Positions 57,426-64,000 of a DNA stretch of 64,000 nt are shown piece after piece; the stretch's first letter is position 1, and every line of letters starts with the position of its first letter. Source of the DNA: Burkholderia arboris (lineage in GTDB: Bacteria > Pseudomonadota > Gammaproteobacteria > Burkholderiales > Burkholderiaceae); the NCBI RefSeq assembly GCF_902499125.1, contig NZ_CABVPX010000032.1, forward strand, positions 1 to 64,000, given 5' to 3'. The notes under the pieces are model-generated. The model searched no databases and was not told where the DNA came from. It saw only the letters and a program-made list of their open reading frames with translations. The translations under genes and the position numbers were made by a program.

Positions 57426-58583
57426 TCAGCCGAGCAACGCGTCCGCGAATTCCACCGCGCTGAACGGCTGCAGATCCTCGACCTTTTCGCCGACGCCGAT
57501 GAAGTAGACGGGCACCGGTCGTTGCCGCGCGATCGCGGCGAGGATCCCGCCCTTCGCGGTGCCGTCGAGCTTCGTGACGATCAGGCCGGTGAGGCCGAGC
57601 GCGTCGTCGAATGCCTTCACCTGCGTGAGTGCGTTCTGGCCGGTGTTCGCGTCGATCACCAGCAGCACTTCGTGCGGCGCGCCGTCGTGCGCCTTCGAGA
57701 TCACGCGCTTCACCTTCTTCAGCTCTTCCATCAGGTGAATCTGCGTCGGCAGGCGGCCGGCCGTGTCGGCCATCATCACGTCGATCTTGCGCGCGCGCGC
57801 GGCGCTGACCGCGTCGAAGATCACCGCGGCCGGATCGCCGCTTTCCTGCTGCACGACCGTCACGTTGTTGCGCTCGCCCCAGACCGAGAGCTGCTCGCGT
57901 GCGGCCGCGCGGAACGTGTCGCCCGCGGCCAGCAGCACCGACTGGTCGAAGCTCTGCAGATGCTTCGCGAGCTTGCCGATGCTGGTCGTCTTGCCCGCGC
58001 CGTTCACGCCGGTGATCATCATCACGAGCGGCTGCGCGCGGCCGAGCATCAGCGATTTCTCGAGCGGCGTCAGCAGCTCGACGAGCAGGTCATGCAGCGC
58101 GTCCTTCACCTGCTGCGGGTCGGTCAGCCGGGCCGTGCGCACCTTTTCGCGCAGCGCGCCGAGCAGGTACTCGGTCGCATCGACGCCCGCGTCGGACATC
58201 AGCAGCGCGGTTTCGAGCTCCTCGTACAGATCCTCGTCGATCTTCGTGTTGACGAACACGCCGGTGATGCTCGAGCCCGTCTTCGCGAGCCCCGTTTTCA
58301 GGCGCGCGAGCCAGGACTTCTTCGCCGACGCGTCCTGCAGCGGCGGCGGGACGATCTCGACCGTCTCGACGACTTCGTCGCGGCCGTCGTTGGTCGGCGT
58401 GACCGTCACGACGACGGCCGGCGCGGCCGGTTGCACGGGCGCTTGCGGCACATCGGCCGCGGGCGCCGCATCGCGCGCAGGCGCGGCATCGGACGGCTCG
58501 TCCGCTTGCTGCGCGTCGGCCGATTGCGATTCCGCCGGATCGGGCTCCTGCGATTTCTTGAATCGTTTGAAGAAACTGAACAT
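57426..58583 (-). CDS. ftsY: Signal recognition particle receptor FtsY
   Basis: GTPase that docks SRP-ribosome complexes at the membrane. The 385-residue protein has a basic amphipathic start (MFSFFKRFKK), an acidic, Ala/Pro-rich A domain (about 11-100), and the NG domain with GVNGAGKTTSIGKLA (G1), DTAGRLPTQ (G3) and TKLDGTAKGG (G4). ATG at 58583. It is divergent from rsmD, the usual pairing in proteobacteria. Confidence 0.97.
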   Translation of the reverse strand: MFSFFKRFKKSQEPDPAESQSADAQQADEPSDAAPARDAAPAADVPQAPVQPAAPAVVVTVTPTNDGRDEVVETVEIVPPPLQDASAKKSWLARLKTGLAKTGSSITGVFVNTKIDEDLYEELETALLMSDAGVDATEYLLGALREKVRTARLTDPQQVKDALHDLLVELLTPLEKSLMLGRAQPLVMMITGVNGAGKTTSIGKLAKHLQSFDQSVLLAAGDTFRAAAREQLSVWGERNNVTVVQQESGDPAAVIFDAVSAARARKIDVMMADTAGRLPTQIHLMEELKKVKRVISKAHDGAPHEVLLVIDANTGQNALTQVKAFDDALGLTGLIVTKLDGTAKGGILAAIARQRPVPVYFIGVGEKVEDLQPFSAVEFADALLG

Positions 58584-58800
58584 GGTCTGACGTCGGGAAG
58601 AGGGCAGGCCCGCCGGGAGGGGCGGGGCGCCGGACGGGCCGTTCTGCGTTCGCGCGGGCGCGGCGCACGGCGGCCGAAACCGTGCATTTTATCAGTGCGG
58701 CGTGGCGCTCGCGTCAGTGCGCGTTGCCGCTGTGGTAACGTGCGCCTGTTTGGCGGTGCGCCCCTGTGCGTACCCGGTCCCTCCGTCGTCGATATTCCGT

Positions 58801-59415
58801 ATGTCCCGTTCCTCTTCCGGCCGCCCGGCGGCCCCTCCTGCCCGCGGCAAGCCGCACACGATCCGCATCATCGGCGGTGACTGGAAGCGCACGCCGCTCG
58901 CGGTGCTCGATCTCGACGGCCTGCGGCCAACGCCCGATCGCGTGCGCGAGACGCTGTTCAACTGGCTCGGCCAGGATCTCGAAGGCCGCCGCTGCCTCGA
59001 CCTGTTCGCGGGCACCGGCGCGCTCGGTTTCGAGGCCGCGTCGCGCGGCGCGGCGAGCGTCGTGATGGTCGAGCGCCACCCGCGCGCCGCACAGCAGCTG
59101 CGGGCGATCAAGGACAAGCTCGGCGCCCGCTCGGTCGAAGTCGCCGAAGCCGATGCGCTGCGGCTCGCGGCCGGGCTCACGCCCGGTGCGTTCGACGTCG
59201 TGTTTCTCGATCCGCCGTTCGGCGAACCGGCCGTGCTCGATCGCGCGGTCGCGCTGGCGGCGCCGCTCGTCGCGGCGGGCGGCGCGCTGTACGTCGAAAC
59301 GGGGGCGGAACTCGACCCGGCCGCGCACGAGGCGCTCGCCGGCTGGCAAGTGGAGAAGCACGGCAAGGCGGGTGCGGTTCACTATCATTTGCTGCGGCGC
59401 GAAAATGATGAATAA
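58801..59415 (+). CDS. rsmD: 16S rRNA (guanine(966)-N2)-methyltransferase
   Basis: Methylates G966 of 16S rRNA. The 204-residue protein has RIIGGDWKRTPL and LRPTPDRVRETLFNWL at the start, the SAM site LDLFAGTGALGFEAASRGA and the catalytic motif FLDPPFGEP. ATG at 58801 begins MSRSSSGRPAAPPARG, a flexible basic extension; the frame is open further upstream but reaches the ftsY promoter. It is followed by coaD in the same direction. Confidence 0.95.
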   Translation: MSRSSSGRPAAPPARGKPHTIRIIGGDWKRTPLAVLDLDGLRPTPDRVRETLFNWLGQDLEGRRCLDLFAGTGALGFEAASRGAASVVMVERHPRAAQQLRAIKDKLGARSVEVAEADALRLAAGLTPGAFDVVFLDPPFGEPAVLDRAVALAAPLVAAGGALYVETGAELDPAAHEALAGWQVEKHGKAGAVHYHLLRRENDE

Positions 59416-60024
<609 letters not shown>

Positions 60025-60068
60025 TGCGGCGCCGGCCGGTTTCGTTGCGAAGCCGGCCACTGGCCTGA

Positions 60069-60350
<282 letters not shown>

Positions 60351-60432
60351 CCCGGCGGTGACGCGCGCCCGTTGACTGGCGAGCGCACGTTCCGCTTTCA
60401 GATCGGCGCCGCCCGGCGCCGGTTCTTCCGTA

Positions 60433-61500
60433 TCAGGCCAGCAGTTTGCGCAACGCCGCGACGAGCGCGTCGCATTCGGCATCGGTGCCGACCGTGATGC
60501 GCAGGTGCTGGTCGATCCTCGGCAGCCGGAAGTGCCGCACGAAAATTTCCCGTTCCTTCAGTTTCGCCGCGATCGTGCCCGCATCGTGCGCGGGATGGCG
60601 TGCGAACACGAAATTCGCCGCCGACGGCACGATGTCGAAGCCGAGCGCGTCGAGCGCGTGCGTGAGCCGCGTCCGGCTGTCGATCACGCGCCGGCAGGTC
60701 GCGTCGAAATAGTCGGTGTCGTCATACGCGGCCTGCGCGGCGACCTGCGCGAGCCGGTCGAGCGGATAGGAGTTGAAGCTGTCCTTCACGCGGTTCAGCG
60801 CGTCGATCAGCGCCGCATCGCCGAACGCGAAGCCGACGCGCATGCCCGCGAGCGAGCGCGCCTTCGACGTCGTGTGCACGACGAGCAGGTTCGGATGACG
60901 GTCGATCAGCGTAATCGCCGACTGCGCGCCGAAATCGACGTACGCCTCGTCGATCACGACGACCGATGACGGATTCGCGGCCGCGATCCGCTCGACGTCC
61001 GCGAGCGGCAGCGCGCGCCCGGTCGGCGCATTCGGGTTCGGAAACAGCACGCCGCCGGCGTCGTCGAGATAGTCGCCGACGCGGATCGAGAAGTCGTCCG
61101 CGAGCGGCACGACCGTGGTGTCGACGCCGTACAGGCGCGCGTAGGTCGGATAGAAGCTGTACGTGATGTCCGGAAAGCGCAGCGGGCGGTCGTGCTTCAG
61201 CAGCGCCTGGAACGTGTGCGCGAGCACCTCGTCGGAGCCGTTGCCGACGAACACCTGCTCGGGCTCGATGCGGTGATGGGCCGCGACCGTCTCGCGCAGC
61301 GCACGCGCGACCGGGTCCGGATAGCGGCGCAGCGTGTCGCCGGTCGTGCCGAGTTCGCGTGCGATCGCCGCGACGACGCGCGGCGACGGCGGATAGGGAT
61401 TCTCGTTGGTGTTCAGCTTGACGGGGTGCGCGAGCGCGGGCTGCTCGCCCGGCACGTAAGGCACGAGTTGCTGAACGACGTCGCTCCAGTAACGGCTCAC
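60433..61500 (-). CDS. hisC: Histidinol-phosphate aminotransferase
   Basis: PLP-dependent transaminase of histidine synthesis (imidazole-acetol phosphate to histidinol phosphate). The 355-residue fold-I protein has [14 protein letters not shown] near the start, [16 protein letters not shown], the aspartate in [11 protein letters not shown] and the PLP lysine in [21 protein letters not shown] at 61500 was chosen because AGGAG lies eight bases upstream and the family begins SRYWSD; a TTG seven codons earlier is in frame. This looks like a hisC paralogue outside the main his operon, so an aromatic aminotransferase role is possible. Confidence 0.9.
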   Translation of the reverse strand: MSRYWSDVVQQLVPYVPGEQPALAHPVKLNTNENPYPPSPRVVAAIARELGTTGDTLRRYPDPVARALRETVAAHHRIEPEQVFVGNGSDEVLAHTFQALLKHDRPLRFPDITYSFYPTYARLYGVDTTVVPLADDFSIRVGDYLDDAGGVLFPNPNAPTGRALPLADVERIAAANPSSVVVIDEAYVDFGAQSAITLIDRHPNLLVVHTTSKARSLAGMRVGFAFGDAALIDALNRVKDSFNSYPLDRLAQVAAQAAYDDTDYFDATCRRVIDSRTRLTHALDALGFDIVPSAANFVFARHPAHDAGTIAAKLKEREIFVRHFRLPRIDQHLRITVGTDAECDALVAALRKLLA

Positions 61501-61618
61501 CGCTTGGCTCCTGTCGGGCAAAACGTCGAGATTACCGCATGTGTGCGTCGCGGTGGGGCGGGCGGAGCCGCCCGGCGGCGCCGGACGGCCCGATGCACCG
61601 GGCCGGTGCGAGGCTCGG

Positions 61619-62218
61619 TCAATTGCGATGCAGCTGCATCGTCGCGCGGTCGAGTTCGCCCTTGACGACCATCGGCATCACGGCGAGCGCGCGTTCGATC
61701 GACGCGTCGATCACGTCCTGCTCCTCGCGGCGCGGCGGCTTCAGCACGAAGTTCGCGACGTCGGGCTTCGCGCCGGCGCGCGCGCTTTCCGGAATCAGGT
61801 CGCGCGGATGGCCGATGCCGATCCGCAGCCGCCAGTATTGCTGCGACGACAGGTGCGCGGTGATGTCCTTCAGGCCGTTGTGGCCGCCGCTGCCGCCGCC
61901 GAGCTTCAGCTTCACGGTGCCGGGCGGCAGGTCGAGCTCGTCATGCGCGACGAGGATCTGGTCGGGCAGGATCTTGAAGAATTGCGCGAGCGCGACGACC
62001 GACTGGCCGGAGCGGTTCATGTAGGTTTGCGGCTCGAGCAGGTGGACTTCCTCGCCGTGCAGGCGCGCTTTCGCGTAGAAGCCGTGGAAGCGGCGTTCGT
62101 CGCGCAGCGTCGCGCCGGCTTCGCGGGCGAGCTGGTCGATCAGCCAGAAGCCGGCGTTGTGGCGCGTCGCGGTGTATTCCGCCCCGGGATTGCCGAGGCC
62201 GACGATCAGTTTGATCAT
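61619..62218 (-). CDS. pth: Peptidyl-tRNA hydrolase
   Basis: Releases tRNA from prematurely dropped peptidyl-tRNA. The 199-residue protein has [21 protein letters not shown] (part) with the catalytic histidine in TRHNAGF, the [15 protein letters not shown] block ([14 protein letters not shown]) and [12 protein letters not shown]. Start ATG at 62218. It lies downstream of rplY on the same strand, the classic prs-rplY-pth order, but the terminator at 62260-62290 separates them partly. Confidence 0.97.
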   Translation of the reverse strand: MIKLIVGLGNPGAEYTATRHNAGFWLIDQLAREAGATLRDERRFHGFYAKARLHGEEVHLLEPQTYMNRSGQSVVALAQFFKILPDQILVAHDELDLPPGTVKLKLGGGSGGHNGLKDITAHLSSQQYWRLRIGIGHPRDLIPESARAGAKPDVANFVLKPPRREEQDVIDASIERALAVMPMVVKGELDRATMQLHRN

Positions 62219-62259
62219 GACGTTTCGAAGGCGGCAACGGCCGCCTGGGCGCAGAAAAA

Positions 62260-62290
62260 GAAAAACCCGCCGGGCAAGCCGCGGCGGGTT
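62260..62290 (-). terminator. Terminator between rplY and pth
   Basis: Minus-strand stem AACCCGCC with GGCGGGTT (62290-62283 with 62271-62264), loop of 11, then TTTTTCTTTTT. It ends the rplY message; pth must be expressed by read-through or its own promoter. Confidence 0.85.
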
Positions 62291-62338
62291 GCGTCGACCG
62301 TTTCGTGAAACGGATCGATGGGGCGCGTAGGCAGCCGC

Positions 62339-62944
62339 TTAGGCAGCCGGCGTTTCGCCTTCAGCTGCGTCCGACACGGCACCAGCCGGGATCGTCGCCG
62401 ATGCGACAACCGGGTTTTCCGCGTCGACGTGCGCGACCAGCGCGACGCCCTTCGGCAGCGTGATGTCCTTCGCGTGCAGCGATTGACCGGCTTCGATCTT
62501 CGACAGGTCGACTTCGAGGAACTCCGGCAGGTCAGCCGGCAGGCACTCGATTTCGATTTCCGTCGCGACGTGCGAAACGATCGCGCTCGACAGCTTCACG
62601 GCCGGGCTGACTTCCGCGTTCAGGAAGTGCAGCGGTGCCTTCGTGTGCAGCTTCTTCTTCGCGTCAACGCGCTGGAAGTCCACGTGCAGCACCAGTTGCT
62701 TGAACGGGTGGTATTGCACGTCGCGCAGCAGAACCTGTTGCGACTGGCCAGCCACTTCGAGGTCGAGGATCGACGAGTGGAAAGCTTCCTTCTTCAGGGC
62801 GTGCCACAGGGCGTTGTGATCGAGTTCGATCTTTTGCGGGGCCACTTCGCCACCGTAAACGATACCCGTGGTCTTACCAGCGTTGCGCAGGCGGCGGCTC
62901 GCACCCGTACCTTGCTCTTGGCGCTCGAAAGCGACGACTTTCAT
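62339..62944 (-). CDS. rplY: 50S ribosomal protein L25/Ctc
   Basis: Binds 5S rRNA in the large subunit. The 201-residue protein is the long Ctc form: an N-terminal L25 domain ([20 protein letters not shown] ... VLHVDFQRV) followed by the TL5/Ctc beta domain ([36 protein letters not shown] in part) and an Ala-rich tail. ATG at 62944 follows GGAGAATC; an in-frame ATG four codons upstream is possible. It follows prs on the same strand. Confidence 0.95.
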   Translation of the reverse strand: MKVVAFERQEQGTGASRRLRNAGKTTGIVYGGEVAPQKIELDHNALWHALKKEAFHSSILDLEVAGQSQQVLLRDVQYHPFKQLVLHVDFQRVDAKKKLHTKAPLHFLNAEVSPAVKLSSAIVSHVATEIEIECLPADLPEFLEVDLSKIEAGQSLHAKDITLPKGVALVAHVDAENPVVASATIPAGAVSDAAEGETPAA

Positions 62945-63045
62945 ATGATTCTCCATTAGCTGCCCGCGACCAGGCAGTAAAACGGGGCCGTCAAACGGCG
63001 GCCCCTGATGAAACGGTCGGGGTTTCGTCTATCCCGTCCGATTGT

Positions 63046-63075
63046 GCAAAAAGCGAAGCGTTGCCGCTTCGCTTT
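63046..63075 (-). terminator. Terminator of prs
   Basis: Minus-strand AAAGCGAAGCG and CGCTTCGCTTT form an 11-bp stem around a GCAA loop (63075-63065 with 63060-63050), followed by TT and a mixed tract. It lies 31 bases after the prs stop. Confidence 0.8.
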
Positions 63076-63105
63076 CTGCGCATACTTTGTTCAGTCGATT
63101 CGCGA

Positions 63106-64000
63106 TCAGGATTCCGCGAACAGCGACATCACCGAATCGCCGCGGCGGATCCGCGAGAACGTCTCGGCCAGCAGGCTCGCGCTCGTCAGCGAGCGGATCT
63201 TCGAGCAGGCCAGCGATTCGGCCGACAGCGGGATCGTATCGGTGACGACGAGCTCGTCGAGTGCCGATGCGGCGATGCGATCTGCGGCGCCGCCCGACAG
63301 CACGGGGTGCGTCGCGTACGCGAACACCTGCTTCGCACCGCGGTCCTTCAGCACTTGTGCGGCCTTGCAGAGCGTGCCGGCCGTATCGACCATGTCGTCC
63401 ATGATCACGCAGGTGCGGCCTTCGACTTCACCGATGATGTTCATCACTTCGGCGATGTTCGCCTTCGGACGACGCTTGTCGATGATCGCGAGATCGCAGT
63501 TGAGCTGCTTCGCGAGTGCCCGGGCACGCACCACGCCGCCGACGTCCGGCGACACGACGAGCAGATCCGAGTAGTTCTGCTTGCGCAGGTCACCCAGCAG
63601 GATCGGCGTTGCGTAGATGTTGTCGACCGGGATGTCGAAGAAGCCCTGAATCTGGTCGGCGTGCAGATCCATCGTGATGATCCGCTCGACGCCGGCGATT
63701 TCCAGCATGTTCGCGATGACCTTCGCCGAGATCGCGACGCGCGCCGAACGCGGGCGTCGATCCTGACGGGCATAGCCGAAGTAGGGGATGGCTGCAGTGA
63801 TCCGGCCGGCGGATGCGCGCTTGAGCGCATCGACCATGATCATCAGTTCCATCAGGTTGTCGTTCGTCGGTGCGCACGTGGATTGCAGGACGAAGACGTC
63901 CTTGCCGCGCACGTTTTCCTGGATCTCGACCTGGATCTCGCCGTCGGAGAAACGGCTGACCATTGCTTTGCCGAGGGGGATACCAAGGATATTGACGACT
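63106..64000 (-). CDS. prs: Ribose-phosphate pyrophosphokinase (5' end beyond the window)
   Basis: Makes PRPP from ribose-5-phosphate and ATP for nucleotide, histidine and tryptophan synthesis. About 298 residues are visible, starting in [21 protein letters not shown] and containing the ATP loop [12 protein letters not shown], the catalytic [17 protein letters not shown] region and the PRPP motif [17 protein letters not shown]. The first roughly 20 residues lie beyond base 64000. An internal ATG at 63963 is not the true start. Upstream neighbours outside the window are not visible. Confidence 0.96.
   Translation of the reverse strand, partial: VVNILGIPLGKAMVSRFSDGEIQVEIQENVRGKDVFVLQSTCAPTNDNLMELMIMVDALKRASAGRITAAIPYFGYARQDRRPRSARVAISAKVIANMLEIAGVERIITMDLHADQIQGFFDIPVDNIYATPILLGDLRKQNYSDLLVVSPDVGGVVRARALAKQLNCDLAIIDKRRPKANIAEVMNIIGEVEGRTCVIMDDMVDTAGTLCKAAQVLKDRGAKQVFAYATHPVLSGGAADRIAASALDELVVTDTIPLSAESLACSKIRSLTSASLLAETFSRIRRGDSVMSLFAES

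Overview
The window looks like a piece of the main chromosome of a Burkholderia, most likely the B. cepacia complex. The DNA is very GC-rich with strong GC bias at third codon positions. Gene order is typical of Burkholderiales (rhodanese-grxC-secB-gpsA; ctaCDGE plus surf1-ctaA-ctaB-sco; prs-rplY-pth). The species call is inference from gene content, not from a search. I saw no rRNA, tRNA, insertion sequence, CRISPR array, phage or replication origin.

Layout. 1-6.3 kb: housekeeping genes gpmA(-), rhodanese-grxC-secB-gpsA(+), a macro-domain hydrolase(+), trmL(-), comF(-) and a BioC-like methyltransferase(+). 6.4-17 kb: an aa3 cytochrome c oxidase locus with its assembly genes (DUF2244 protein, ctaC with an OmpA-like tail, ctaD, a 46-residue membrane protein, ctaG, a DUF2970 protein, ctaE; then surf1, a SCO-like protein, ctaA, ctaB, sco). 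17-24 kb: a YciI protein, a chemoreceptor behind a FliA-type promoter, an orphan MetQ-like binding protein, a four-cysteine secreted protein and a three-gene ABC transporter of the TrpXYZ type. 24-29.4 kb: the SOS mutasome operon imuA-imuB-dnaE2 behind a LexA box. 29.4-36.4 kb: an accessory cassette of a LysR regulator divergent from a 1148-residue molybdopterin oxidoreductase / flavin reductase / ferredoxin fusion, an ornithine-cyclodeaminase-family enzyme and an AtoE-type transporter. This is the best candidate for an undescribed system. 36.8-47.3 kb: a complete N-acetylglucosamine regulon (GntR regulator, nagA, SIS-type deaminase, EIIA-HPr-EI fusion, NagE with a second, Cys-less EIIB domain) and a convergent GH20 hexosaminidase with its own TGGTAT-repeat operator. 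47.4-50.7 kb: the cytochrome bd operon cydP-cydA-cydB-cydX, including the 40-residue CydX. 51-53.4 kb: rpoH behind a perfect CIRCE element, pagL and an NTF2-like protein. 53.5-64 kb: leuA with a Leu(CTA)-rich leader peptide, ybiB, maiA, ftsY, rsmD, coaD, a YfhL-type ferredoxin, hisC, pth, rplY and prs (cut by the window end).

How it fits together. Two respiratory oxidases are encoded: aa3 for high oxygen, and bd preceded by FNR-type dyads for low oxygen. The nag cluster covers extracellular chito-oligosaccharide cleavage, PTS uptake, deacetylation and deamination under one GntR repressor whose probable operators lie over both promoters. Several regulatory circuits can be read directly: LexA on imuABC, HrcA/CIRCE on rpoH, sigma-28 on the chemoreceptor and leucine-codon attenuation on leuA.
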